Source: Bradyrhizobium sp. CCGUVB1N3 (GTDB lineage Bacteria; Pseudomonadota; Alphaproteobacteria; Rhizobiales; Xanthobacteraceae). Taken from it: a stretch of DNA of 64,000 nucleotides. The notes beneath the pieces were generated by a model. That model saw nothing but the letters and a program-made list of their open reading frames with translations, did no database searches and was not told where the DNA came from. The stretch covers positions 2,170,001 through 2,234,000 of the forward strand of contig NZ_JANADR010000001.1 of the NCBI RefSeq assembly GCF_024199925.1, read 5' to 3'. Below, one piece after another: positions 34,285 to 42,276 of the stretch (position 1 is its first letter; each line of letters begins with the position of its first letter). The translations under genes were made by a program, and so were the position numbers.

Positions 34285-34389
34285 GGCGTGTCCTCCATTG
34301 ATTGGGGTGCCGTCGTTCGCTCTTCGATGATGCCGCGCGACAAGCGACCAGCACCTGACGATAGCGTCGGGTGCTGGTCGTGCTAGAAC

Positions 34390-34403
34390 TTGACCTAGAT
34401 CAA
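34390..34403. promoter_or_regulatory. FixK/FNR-type box upstream of the Gly-rich gene
   Basis: TTGACCTAGATCAA is an exact TTGA-N6-TCAA site centred 112 bases upstream of the start at 34284 and pointing into that gene. Confidence 0.8.
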
Positions 34404-34473
34404 CGGAACCGGAGCATTTGAACAAAACACAGTGTTCCGTCCGGCCGCGTCGGCGCGGCCCGATCACCGAGGC

Positions 34474-34908
34474 CTATTTCAGCTTGATCGTGACTCCACC
34501 GACCGCAGCCGACACTTCGGCGCCGACTTTCGGCCCGCTGAGTTGCAGGATCACGCCGTTGGCGTTTTGCAACTGAACGGCGCCGGCGCCCGCCGCAACC
34601 GCGCCACCCGCTCCACCCGCCGCATATGAGCCCTCGATGGATGCTGGCCCCTTGAGATTGAGAGCTCGTCCGACAAATTTTGTCGTCGAGGCGCCAATCG
34701 TGAAACCGACACTCATACCCGACACCGTGAACGGATAGTGCTTGCCGCGCAAGGTCAGCACACCCTCGCCGCCGCCGACGCCGACGATCAGCCCGCCTTT
34801 GGTGAAGACGACTGCAACCTGTCCCGTCTCGGCGCGCGACGGCGTGCTGAAACCGGCAACGCCTGCGAGCAAGGCGACCAGAGCGGCGCGGATGGCAGTT
34901 TTTCTCAT
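34474..34908 (-). CDS. Secreted hypothetical protein, paralogue of the one at 25502
   Basis: This 144-residue protein has a signal peptide (AALVALLAGVAGFSTPSRA). The mature sequence TKGGLIVGVGGGEGVLTLRG, HYPFTVSGMSVGFTIGASTT and VILQLSGPKVGAEVSAAVGG aligns motif by motif with the protein at 25502. GGGGAAAG precedes ATG 34908; the open frame extends further upstream through the FixK box, so the shorter start is preferred. It has its own FixK box 88 bases upstream. Confidence 0.82.
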   Translation of the reverse strand: MRKTAIRAALVALLAGVAGFSTPSRAETGQVAVVFTKGGLIVGVGGGEGVLTLRGKHYPFTVSGMSVGFTIGASTTKFVGRALNLKGPASIEGSYAAGGAGGAVAAGAGAVQLQNANGVILQLSGPKVGAEVSAAVGGVTIKLK

Positions 34909-34989
34909 GACTTTCTTTCCCCTTTGGTTTGGACGACGAGTTATTGGGCGAGGTGATGCGGGATCGTGGGTGCGGCGCGCGGTGCTCCA

Positions 34990-35003
34990 TTGATCCAAGT
35001 CAA
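34990..35003. promoter_or_regulatory. FixK/FNR-type box upstream of the secreted protein
   Basis: TTGATCCAAGTCAA is an exact TTGA-N6-TCAA site centred 88 bases from the start at 34908. It lies in the 180-base gap after the SulP gene. Confidence 0.82.
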
Positions 35004-35088
35004 CGGTCGCGCGCGATGTCGTGACGCCTTTGACTGCGCAGCGCCATCCCGTTGCAATGCAACACAACACAACGACGCAATCTGGAGA

Positions 35089-36798
35089 TCAGAGCGCTCT
35101 TTGGGCAGCGTCGGGCTGCCCTTCGCCGAGAACGCTGTCGAGCGAGCGCAGCCACTGGCCGCTGTCGGTCTTCTCCGCCAGCCCTTCGGCCCGCAACAGG
35201 TCGCGCAGCTGCGCATGCGCGCCGACGATGCAAAAGGCGACGCGGCGCGTCGCGAGTTCATCATAGAGATCGCGCAGCATGCGCGCGCCGGCGAGATCGA
35301 TATAGGGCGATGCCGAGAGATCGCAGGCGACGAGCCGGATGTCCGGCGACCTCTTGAGCGCGATCAGGACCGTATCAAGGATCGTCTCGGCATTGATGTA
35401 GAGCAGCGAGGCTTCGGGCCGGAACGCGATGACTCCAACGAGGGGCTCGACGCCTTGGTGTCTGGCACTGTCGGAGTAACGGCCGCTGCCGGGCAGCCGG
35501 CCGAGGAACGCCACGTTCGGCTGCGAGGCGCGCGCCAGCAACAGGAAGATCGACGCAATCGACGCTAGCAGGACGCCTTGCAGGATGCCAAGCAGGAGCA
35601 CCGACACGAGCGCAATCGATGCGGCATAGAAGTCGATCCGGCTGACCTGCCACATCCGCAGCAGCGCGCGGACGTCCACCAGCTTGTAGACGGCGGCAAA
35701 GACGATGGCCGCGAGCACGGCCTTGGGCAGGTTGGTCAACAGCCCCGTGAAGAACAGGAGACACAGGCCAAGCGTCACCGAGCAGATGATCAACGCCAGC
35801 GGCGTCCGCGCGCCCGCGCTATCATTGACGGCGGATTGCGACAGGCCCCCGGCGACGGGATAGCCGTGGCCGAAGGCGGCGGCAAGGTTTGCCGCGCCCA
35901 GTCCCAGAAATTCCTGCCGCGCGTCGAGGCCATAGCCATGCTTGGCGGCAAAGCTGCGCGCCGCCGAGACGCCTTCGATGTAGGCCAGCAGCACGCATCC
36001 TGCCGCGAGCGGAAACAGATCGTCGAATTCCAGAAGACCAAATGTCGGCACCCCAATCGCGGGCAGTCCCTCGGGAATCTTGCCGGTCACGGGGACGCCA
36101 TGGGACGCAAAGCCGAGGAGTGTCGCCACCACGATCGACAGCGCCACGATGGTGATACCGACCGGCCGTCCCGGCAGAAAGCGTTCGCCAAGCAGGAGGA
36201 GCATGAGCGCGACCGCGCCAATCGCCAGAATGAGGAGATTGATCTCGCCGAGCTGGCCGGCAAGCTTGATGGCGCGGTCGAAAAAATTGTGGCCGCCGCC
36301 GGGAACGCCGAACAGGCTCGGCAACTGGCTCATGATGATGGTGAGCCCGGCTCCGGCCTTGAAGCCGACCAGGATGCTGTCGCTGACCAGGCGGACGAGA
36401 ACGCTGAGCTTGAACAGCCAGGCGATGAAGCACAAGACCGCCACCGCGAAGGCTGCGAGGCTTGCAATCTGCGCGTATCGCACCGCGTCGCCGCCAGCGA
36501 GCGCACCCACGGTGCTGGCGATCATCAGCGAGATCGCCGAGGTCGGGCCGACCGCGAGCTGCCGCGATGAGCCGAGCAACGCATAGCCGATGCCACCCAG
36601 CAGATAGCCGTAGACGCCGACCTGCGGCGGCAGGCCGGCCAGCGCGGCATAGGCGAGCGAGACCGGAATGGCGTAGGCGGCGAGCGTGACGCCGGCGATC
36701 GCGTCCGAAGCCAGCCACTCGCCTCGATAGGCGGCGAGCCAGCCCGACGGCGGGAACAACCGCATCCAGCTCACGCGCGGCTCGAGCGGTCCGATCAT
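35089..36798 (-). CDS. SulP family anion transporter with STAS domain
   Basis: This is a 569-residue SLC26/SulP transporter. The membrane part (about 1-420) opens LASDAIAGVTLAAYAIPVSL and has VGPTSAISLMIASTVGALAG, AYIEGVSAARSFAAKHGYGL and LGLGAANLAAAFGHGYPVAG. The cytoplasmic STAS domain (about 435-550) includes LVACDLSASPYIDLAGARML. Substrate may be sulfate, bicarbonate or a dicarboxylate. Its start overlaps the stop of a short upstream frame by four bases, and a FixK box lies further up. Confidence 0.94.
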   Translation of the reverse strand: MIGPLEPRVSWMRLFPPSGWLAAYRGEWLASDAIAGVTLAAYAIPVSLAYAALAGLPPQVGVYGYLLGGIGYALLGSSRQLAVGPTSAISLMIASTVGALAGGDAVRYAQIASLAAFAVAVLCFIAWLFKLSVLVRLVSDSILVGFKAGAGLTIIMSQLPSLFGVPGGGHNFFDRAIKLAGQLGEINLLILAIGAVALMLLLLGERFLPGRPVGITIVALSIVVATLLGFASHGVPVTGKIPEGLPAIGVPTFGLLEFDDLFPLAAGCVLLAYIEGVSAARSFAAKHGYGLDARQEFLGLGAANLAAAFGHGYPVAGGLSQSAVNDSAGARTPLALIICSVTLGLCLLFFTGLLTNLPKAVLAAIVFAAVYKLVDVRALLRMWQVSRIDFYAASIALVSVLLLGILQGVLLASIASIFLLLARASQPNVAFLGRLPGSGRYSDSARHQGVEPLVGVIAFRPEASLLYINAETILDTVLIALKRSPDIRLVACDLSASPYIDLAGARMLRDLYDELATRRVAFCIVGAHAQLRDLLRAEGLAEKTDSGQWLRSLDSVLGEGQPDAAQRAL

Positions 36799-36899
36799 GC
36801 GTGCACCTCGGACAAACCAGCTTCGCGGCGCAGCAGCACGACCTCGACCAGCTCATCGCGGAGGATCGACGAACCGGCGGCGATGTTCACTGAGCTCAT
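36795..36899 (-). CDS. Possible 34-residue leader ORF before SulP
   Basis: The short frame starting MSSVNIAAGSSILRDELVEV ends with an ATGA overlap of the SulP start, which would couple their translation. A longer version to 37058 would run through the FixK box, so the ATG at 36899, 71 bases after the box centre, fits better. No clear ribosome site or family; it could equally be untranslated leader. Confidence 0.35.
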   Translation of the reverse strand: MSSVNIAAGSSILRDELVEVVLLRREAGLSEVHA

Positions 36900-36963
36900 G
36901 TCCGAGATATCGGCTGTCGCAGGACGCACATATTTCGATAGGCAGCGTCCCCGCCCGCCAGGC

Positions 36964-36977
36964 TTGATCTGGATCAA
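36964..36977. promoter_or_regulatory. FixK/FNR-type box upstream of SulP
   Basis: TTGATCTGGATCAA is an exact TTGA-N6-TCAA site. It is 71 bases from the short frame at 36899 and 172 from the SulP start. The remainder of 36978-37176 shows no gene. Confidence 0.82.
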
Positions 36978-37176
36978 GCAATCCCTGGATTTCGCGCATG
37001 AGATCGCGGCACACCTGCCGGGGGCAAATGCGACCATGGACACTCTCGGGTGTATCACCGCGATGCGGCTACTTCACGACCTCGATGCCGCTCGCACAAT
37101 TCGCCTCCGTTCATAAGGGCGCGCCGGCGAAGACGCTGGAGCAGGACATCGAGGAATGAACCGGCGCGAAAGCGGT

Positions 37177-37605
37177 CTAGCGCCTGTCTTCGCGGGCGCG
37201 TTCGATCAGGTCCACGAGTGATTGCGCGGTAAAGGGCTTGGTCAGGTAGGCCACGCATCCCGATGCGACCGCGGCCGAGCGATTCCTCTCGCAGTCGTTT
37301 CCGGTAATATAGATCACGGGCGCCGAGACGCCCTTGTCGGCAATCCGCTCACGCAGGTTGATGCCTGATTGATCGTTCAGATTAATGTCGATGATGATGC
37401 ATATGGCGCTGTCGAACTCGGCATGATCGAGCAGCGCGGCTGCGGAATCGAACAGCAGCGTCGTGAAGCCGTGCTCGCGCAGAAGCCGCTTGATGCTGAT
37501 GCGCACCGACGCATCATCGTCGACAACGAACACCGATCTGCGGGTCGACACGAGATTCGGCCTTTTTGGCTGCGAGAAACCGTCGCTTGCAACGCTTGCT
37601 TGCAA
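37177..37605 (-). CDS. Single-domain response regulator
   Basis: This is a protein of up to 142 residues with only a receiver domain. VFVVDDDASVRISIKRLLRE gives the acidic pocket, Asp73 in IIIDINLNDQSG is the phosphorylation site, Thr in VIYITGND and Lys123 in AYLTKPF complete the set. No output domain, so it may be a phosphorelay shuttle or compete for a kinase. The TTG at 37605 lacks strong support; an internal GTG at residue 19 is an alternative. It sits beside the FixJ-like regulator on the same strand. Confidence 0.85.
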   Translation of the reverse strand: MQASVASDGFSQPKRPNLVSTRRSVFVVDDDASVRISIKRLLREHGFTTLLFDSAAALLDHAEFDSAICIIIDINLNDQSGINLRERIADKGVSAPVIYITGNDCERNRSAAVASGCVAYLTKPFTAQSLVDLIERAREDRR

Positions 37606-37698
37606 GGCTAGCGGGCCCCACAGAGCACGCTGTCACCCGTCCTTCATATTGTCCCTAGGTATAGTTACGGCGGGGAACCTGCCTAAAATGCCGAGCGA

Positions 37699-38337
37699 TC
37701 AACCGCGCCTATCGCCCCTGGGATCAAGCATGCCAAGGCGCTCCGCGATCGATACCAGTTCCGCGAGCGAATGAACCTGCATCTTTTCCATCACCTGGTG
37801 GCGATGCGCCTTTACGGTGCGCTCGGTGGTTCCGAGCTCGTGAGCAACCTGCTTGTTGATCTTGCCGCGCACGATCAGATCGAACACCTGCCGCTCGCGC
37901 GGAGTCAGTGCGGCCGCCAGCCCCATGAGCGAATCGAGCTTGCTGCGCTCGCTGCGTGCGACTTCGTGCCGGGCCATGGCGCGCTCGATCGCGTCGATCA
38001 ACTGCTCCGACGAGACCGGCTTGGTCAGAAAATCCTCGGCGCCCGCCTTGATGGCGCGCACGGTCGTTGCCGTGTCGGCGTGCCCGGTGAGGAAGACGAT
38101 CGGCAGCGTCGAGCCCAGCTCGATCAGACGGCGTTGCAGCTCCGGGCCGCTCAGCCCCGGTATTTGCACGTCGAGCAGAATGCATCCCAGCCTGTCGGGG
38201 CCAGGCAATCGATCGAGCAGCTCCTGCGCCGCTGCGTACGTTGCAACATCATAGCCGGCAAGCTTCAACCGGCGTTCGATCGCCGTCCGAAACGAAGCGT
38301 CGTCGTCGACCACGTGCACCAGCCCTGGCAAGCTCAC
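37699..38337 (-). CDS. FixJ/NarL-type response regulator with LuxR HTH
   Basis: This is a 212-residue protein. Receiver: VHVVDDDASFRTAIERRLKL, Asp56 in ILLDVQIPGLSG, Thr in VFLTGHAD, Lys106 in FLTKPVSS. LuxR-type output: LTPRERQVFDLIVRGKINKQ, TERTVKAHRHQVMEKM. GTG 38337 is the likely start. In rhizobia FixJ activates fixK under low oxygen; a FixJ-like gene 315 bases from a FixK-like gene fits that cascade. No FixL-type PAS-heme kinase is in the window. Confidence 0.9.
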   Translation of the reverse strand: MSLPGLVHVVDDDASFRTAIERRLKLAGYDVATYAAAQELLDRLPGPDRLGCILLDVQIPGLSGPELQRRLIELGSTLPIVFLTGHADTATTVRAIKAGAEDFLTKPVSSEQLIDAIERAMARHEVARSERSKLDSLMGLAAALTPRERQVFDLIVRGKINKQVAHELGTTERTVKAHRHQVMEKMQVHSLAELVSIAERLGMLDPRGDRRG

Positions 38338-38652
38338 CTCTCAAAGCAACGAGCGACATTGGAGACGCAAAGTCAGTCGGCGATCAAGTAACCCATATGG
38401 ATGATACCGGGCACAGCGGGCAATCCATCGATAGAACCGCGAATCTCAAAATGATATTCTGCGACGATCGTGATTTCTCATTTTATGCAAGAGATATTCC
38501 AGCGCCTGTCCTTTGGTACAATGGCCCTGGAGACAATGGCTGGAAATACCGCCTTCGTCGTAAGTCAACCCAAGCGGGAATGGGATAGCGCGGCACATTC
38601 CTCGCCATGAATTGCCTGAGACCAATTCAGCGATGGATTGAGGAGTTGGCCC
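38338..38652. promoter_or_regulatory. Divergent gap between FixJ-like and FixK-like genes
   Basis: These 315 bases have lower GC than the surroundings (about 38390-38530) and hold no convincing gene. They should contain both promoters, possibly FixJ-type sites ahead of the FixK-like gene. No TTGA-N6-TCAA box was found here, so autoregulation of the FixK-like gene through that site is not supported. Confidence 0.45.
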
Positions 38653-39336
38653 ATGTTCGTACGCATCACGACCGACCCGCTGCCCCGCCCCAATTCACTG
38701 CAGGATCTCGGAATGAGCAGTGACTCAAATCCGATCGTCAGTTTAAGCGAATTTACCTACAAGAAAGGCAACGAGATCTACGGCGAGAAGGAGCCCGCCG
38801 AGTACATCTACCAGGTCAAGACGGGCGCGGTGCGAAGCTACAAGCTGCTGTCGGACGGGCGCCGTCAGATCGGCGCGTTTCACCTCGCCGGTGATATCTT
38901 CGGGCTCGAGAACGGCCGCACGCATCGCTTCACCGCAGAAGCTGTCGTCGATACCACCGTGCGCCTGATCAAGCGGCACAGCCTGGAGACCGTGGCAGAG
39001 AGCGACGCCGTGGTTGCCAGGAACCTGCTCCGCATGACCACGACCAATCTGCAGCACGCGGAAGATCACATGCTGCTGCTCGGCCGCAAGACGTCGCTGG
39101 AACGGGTCGCGGCCTTCCTGATCGAGATGGATACGCGGCTAACTGCCGCAGGGGTCCTGGCGCTGCCGATGTCGCGGCGCGACATCGCCGACTATCTCGG
39201 CCTCACCCTTGAGACGGTCTCGCGGGCGATATCGCACCTGCACGAGCTCGGCATCCTCGGCTTCGTCGGCAATACCCAGCGCCAGATCGTGCTGCTGGAC
39301 CGCCGGCAGCTCGCTAACCTCGATCTTCAGAACTGA
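38653..39336 (+). CDS. FixK-like Crp/Fnr family regulator
   Basis: This is a 227-residue protein. The cyclic-nucleotide-binding-like beta-roll is about 30-125 (IYQVKTGAVRSYKLLSDGRR, IGAFHLAGDIFGLENGRTHR). The C-terminal winged helix has LPMSRRDIADYLGLTLETVS, with Glu187, Ser190 and Arg191 giving the E-x-x-S-R recognition pattern that reads TTGA half-sites. There is no Cys anywhere, so it cannot carry an Fe-S cluster as FNR does or the oxidation-sensitive Cys of FixK2. GAGGAG precedes ATG 38653. It is the obvious candidate to act on the nine boxes in this region. Confidence 0.92.
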   Translation: MFVRITTDPLPRPNSLQDLGMSSDSNPIVSLSEFTYKKGNEIYGEKEPAEYIYQVKTGAVRSYKLLSDGRRQIGAFHLAGDIFGLENGRTHRFTAEAVVDTTVRLIKRHSLETVAESDAVVARNLLRMTTTNLQHAEDHMLLLGRKTSLERVAAFLIEMDTRLTAAGVLALPMSRRDIADYLGLTLETVSRAISHLHELGILGFVGNTQRQIVLLDRRQLANLDLQN

Positions 39337-39772
39337 AACCTTCGGCCTTGATCGCCGCGAGGTGCTGCAGCGTCTTGCGCAGCACCTCGAACAGCACGGC
39401 GGTCGACCAGCCGAACAGCAGGATGCCGTTCATCGCGGTCATCGGGCCGACCAGCCGCCAGTCCGGCACCGGCGTGATATCGCCGTAGCCGAGCGTGGTG
39501 TAATTGACGAAGGCGAAATAGAGCAGATCGCTGCCCTCTGGCGCTGCGCCGACGATTCGGTAAGCGATCGCCCAGACGAGAATTTCGAGCGTATGAGCCA
39601 CCATCAGAACAGCCGCGGTCGCGACCATCACGGCCATCAGATGCGATCGCGGCCAGATCGTGTGGCGTAAGCCGGCAGAGCGCGCGATACCGATGGCGCC
39701 GACGGTCACCAATGCGTGGATCATGATATTGGCGAGGCTGACGATGGTGCCGATCAGGAATTGAAGCGCCAT
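39314..39772 (-). CDS. Two-span potassium channel-type protein
   Basis: This is a 152-residue membrane protein with the ion-channel (Ion_trans_2) layout. Spans include ANIMIHALVTVGAIGIA, LMAVMVATAAVLMVAHTLE and MTAMNGILLFGWSTAVLFEV. The pore loop and selectivity filter are FVNYTTLGYGDITPVPDWR (TTLGYGD). No regulatory RCK domain. Its 3' end overlaps the convergent FixK-like gene by 23 bases. Could release K+ or set membrane potential on energy stress (inference). Confidence 0.9.
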   Translation of the reverse strand: MALQFLIGTIVSLANIMIHALVTVGAIGIARSAGLRHTIWPRSHLMAVMVATAAVLMVAHTLEILVWAIAYRIVGAAPEGSDLLYFAFVNYTTLGYGDITPVPDWRLVGPMTAMNGILLFGWSTAVLFEVLRKTLQHLAAIKAEGFSSEDRG

Positions 39773-39813
39773 CGTCCTCTCTCGTGTCGGGGGATGCCGT
39801 TTCTGTACGGTGC

Positions 39814-40161
39814 CTAGCTCTTCGGCGTGAACATGCCGCTCGCCGCCTTCATCGCGGACTCGCCCATGTTGCGCGTCTGGTCGGTCAGCGAGCGCATCTG
39901 GTCCTGGAAGAACTCGGACTGGATCCTGAGCGCCTCCTGCATGTCTTTGGCCTGGACGAGCTTGTCACCCAAGTCGAAGGTCGCGGAGACGTTGCGCTGC
40001 ATATGGCTGCAGAACTCCTTGGCTTGATTCGCGATCGGCAGCGGCGAGGAGCTCAGGCCTCTCTCCAGCAGCTCAAAATACTCGGTGTTGGCCTTGCGCA
40101 GACGGCCAAGCGCTTCGCTCAGCATCGCACGCATATTCTCGGTCGATGGGATGTCCGCCAT
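39814..40161 (-). CDS. Phasin family protein
   Basis: This is a 115-residue helical protein. PSTENMRAMLSEALGRLRKA and NTEYFELLERGLSSSPLPIA, then AKDMQEALRIQSEFFQDQMR, match the Phasin_2 pattern. Phasins coat polyhydroxyalkanoate granules. Short length, no Cys clusters or signal. A FixK box lies 98 bases upstream. Together with the PHA-synthase-like DUF3141 gene it suggests carbon storage as part of this response. Confidence 0.85.
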   Translation of the reverse strand: MADIPSTENMRAMLSEALGRLRKANTEYFELLERGLSSSPLPIANQAKEFCSHMQRNVSATFDLGDKLVQAKDMQEALRIQSEFFQDQMRSLTDQTRNMGESAMKAASGMFTPKS

Positions 40162-40252
40162 GATGTTGCTCCTTGAGGGTTATGCCGCAAGCCCGCCGAA
40201 CTAAGCCCCAAAATAGCCGGCGTACAAGGCCGGCAGTTCGCCTCGGGGTGCT

Positions 40253-40266
40253 TTGATTTAGCTCAA
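40253..40266. promoter_or_regulatory. FixK/FNR-type box between phasin and hydrolase genes
   Basis: TTGATTTAGCTCAA is an exact TTGA-N6-TCAA site, 98 bases from the phasin start on the minus strand and 104 from the gene at 40364 on the plus strand. Confidence 0.82.
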
Positions 40267-40363
40267 TGGAATCCCCGACCAGAGATCGAAGATCGCAGCG
40301 ATCAGACACGGGAGCCGGTCGTCGCAATGCCCTTCCTCAATCACGGCTCACATCGGAGCGGCG

Positions 40364-40936
40364 ATGAGCTGTTTTGCGGAGCTCTCGCCACAACTGCTCC
40401 TGATCGGCAACGCCTTGCGCACCGGGCTGATCCTTGGCGGCACCGGCTATCTTCAGGATCTGCTGCTGCCGATCAACCTGTCCGACCAGTGGCTGAAGCC
40501 GCTTTTGGACAGGCTCGATAGCGTCAAGCGGCAGGGCTGGCTCGTCAACGACGTCTACGCGCTCCAGAACCTGATGGAGTCCTTTCTCGACTTCCGACCG
40601 CTGACGCGGCAGCTCTCGTCCATCGCGGTCCCGACCATGATCCTCAACGGCGAGTTCGACTTCCTGACGCCGCGGGCGCTGCACGAAACCCTGCGGGTCG
40701 AAATCCCCAACAGCTCGCTGGTCATCATCCCAAAGGCCTATCACGCCTTCACGCTCGAGAAAGGAACCCTCACCGCCGATCTGCTCGCGCGCTTCGCCGA
40801 AGACGTGCTCGCCGGACGCTGGCAAGGCAACAAGGCGATCTGGGTCGCGCCAGAAGAGCCGGGTGGCGAGCTCGCGCCGTTTCCGGCAGACTACGACCAT
40901 CTGCGTGCAATTCCCGTGAAGAGGACGCCGACATGA
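40364..40936 (+). pseudogene. 5'-truncated alpha/beta hydrolase
   Basis: This 190-residue frame corresponds to the C-terminal two thirds of an alpha/beta hydrolase. After PQLLLIGNALRTGLILGGTG come a lid region and the acidic residue in TMILNGEFDFLTPRALHE, and the catalytic His in IPKAYHAFTLEKG. The N-terminal strands and the nucleophile elbow (GxSxG) are missing; the match breaks just upstream of the ATG. The frame is intact and overlaps the next gene by four bases (ATGA), so it may still be translated. I think it is a deletion product that kept the FixK promoter rather than a working enzyme. Confidence 0.65.
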
Positions 40937-41547
40937 GCGGATTTTTCGGACCACTCGATGCCGAGAGCCGCGTACCACCGCACCAGCAGACGCGCGTTGC
41001 GGCATTCCTCATCTCCGCCCACGGCGCGCTGGCGCGACAGTCGGCATTCACCTTGCCCACAAAGCTCGATTCCGCATGGCAGACCGAGCTGAACACGCAG
41101 CTCTTCCGGGAGACCGAGATCGTCTCTCTTCTGATGCGCGCAACGAGTTGGGCGCCTGACCCTGGCCTGGGCTATATGACCGTGGCCTGGGAAAGCGCGT
41201 GGTTTCCGGCGCCGGTCTACGAGATTTCGGACTGGCCCCTGGCAGTGGCAGCCGGCCTTGCGACGCTCGCCCACGCTGTCCACGCGGCTATTCGGCCGGC
41301 AGCACTGTTACCGGCCGAAGCAAATCCCGAGGATCCGTTCGCAATGGCGCTGCGCCACATCGAGTTCGAAAGCGGCCGCCTGCTCCAGGCACAAATCCTG
41401 TCGCTGAAGGGTCCCGACCTCGTGCCATTTCGCGACGCCGTCAACTCCTCCCTCGAACGGCGTCACACCGAGGTGCGCAAGCTTTGGCACGACATGCTGC
41501 AAAGCATCGGCATCGCCGTCGGCAATTCAAATGATGGGGAGGCTTGA
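40933..41547 (+). CDS. Conserved hypothetical protein, 204 residues
   Basis: A soluble protein without a recognised family. Visible parts: an N-terminal MSGFFGPLDAESRVPPHQQT, a Trp/Pro-rich centre (TSWAPDPGLGYMTVAWESAW), an Ala-rich helix (LAVAAGLATLAHAVHAAIRP), and a charged C-terminal helix (VNSSLERRHTEVRKLWHDML). Its start overlaps the truncated hydrolase stop by four bases. The stop codon itself lies in the next FixK box. Confidence 0.7.
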   Translation: MSGFFGPLDAESRVPPHQQTRVAAFLISAHGALARQSAFTLPTKLDSAWQTELNTQLFRETEIVSLLMRATSWAPDPGLGYMTVAWESAWFPAPVYEISDWPLAVAAGLATLAHAVHAAIRPAALLPAEANPEDPFAMALRHIEFESGRLLQAQILSLKGPDLVPFRDAVNSSLERRHTEVRKLWHDMLQSIGIAVGNSNDGEA

Positions 41548-41557
41548 TGCAAATCAA
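41544..41557. promoter_or_regulatory. FixK/FNR-type box upstream of the CoA-transferase genes
   Basis: TTGATGCAAATCAA is an exact TTGA-N6-TCAA site centred 74 bases before the subunit A start; it overlaps the stop codon of the gene before it. Confidence 0.82.
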
Positions 41558-41624
41558 AGGCGCGCGGTGACAGCCGGAAAACATCCGCTCGCTGCTACCC
41601 ACGCGCCGCATCGGAGTTGCCGCC

Positions 41625-42272
41625 ATGAAGGCCGTTTCCGTCGAAGAAGCTGTTGCAATGATCCCGGCAGGCGCGAGTGTCATGGTCGGCGGGTTCATGG
41701 GGGTCGGAACTCCGGAGCGCCTGCTCGATGAAGTCGTCCGGCAGCAGAAGACCGGGCTGTCGCTCATCTGCAATGACGCAGCCATACCCGGCAAAGGCGT
41801 CGGCAAGCTGTTCGATGCCGCGCTGGTCTCACGGCTGACCGCGACCCATATTGGTCTCAATCCGAAGGCGCAGCAGCAGATGCTGGCAAACCAGGTCGCT
41901 GTCGATCTCGTTCCCCAGGGCACGTTCGTCGAGCGCATTCGCGCGGGCGGATGCGGCCTCGGCGGCGTTCTGACCCCGACCGGCGTCGGCACGCTGGTCG
42001 CCGAAGGCAAGCGCCAGATCGAGGTCGACGGCAAGCCGTTCCTGCTCGAGACTGCGCTACGGGCGCAGTTCGCGCTGGTGCATGCCTTTCTCGCCGATTA
42101 TCTCGGCAACCTCGCTTATGCCCTCACCTCCCGCAACTTCAATCCCGTGATGGCGATGGCCGCCGACACCGTCATCGTCACGGCTGACAACATCGTGCCG
42201 GTCGGTGTCATCGCGCCCGATCACGTCGTGACGCCGGCGCCCCTCGTCGATTTCCTCATCACGAACGGGTGA
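41625..42272 (+). CDS. scoA: 3-oxoacid CoA-transferase subunit A
   Basis: This 215-residue protein is the alpha subunit of a class I CoA-transferase (SCOT/AtoD type). VSVEEAVAMIPAGASVMVGG then FMGVGTPERLLDEVVR is the family start; GTFVERIRAGGCGLGGVLTP and KRQIEVDGKPFLLETALRAQ follow. The enzyme moves CoA between succinyl-CoA or acetyl-CoA and acetoacetate or another 3-oxo acid. It is four bases before subunit B. FixK-type control fits use of acetoacetate/PHB at low oxygen. Confidence 0.94.
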   Translation: MKAVSVEEAVAMIPAGASVMVGGFMGVGTPERLLDEVVRQQKTGLSLICNDAAIPGKGVGKLFDAALVSRLTATHIGLNPKAQQQMLANQVAVDLVPQGTFVERIRAGGCGLGGVLTPTGVGTLVAEGKRQIEVDGKPFLLETALRAQFALVHAFLADYLGNLAYALTSRNFNPVMAMAADTVIVTADNIVPVGVIAPDHVVTPAPLVDFLITNG

Positions 42273-42276
42273 GATC

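Noticed and set aside
32930..34354. 474-residue minus-strand open frame
   Set aside because: Overlaps ppk2 antisense and the Gly-rich gene; Arg/Leu-rich shadow without motifs.
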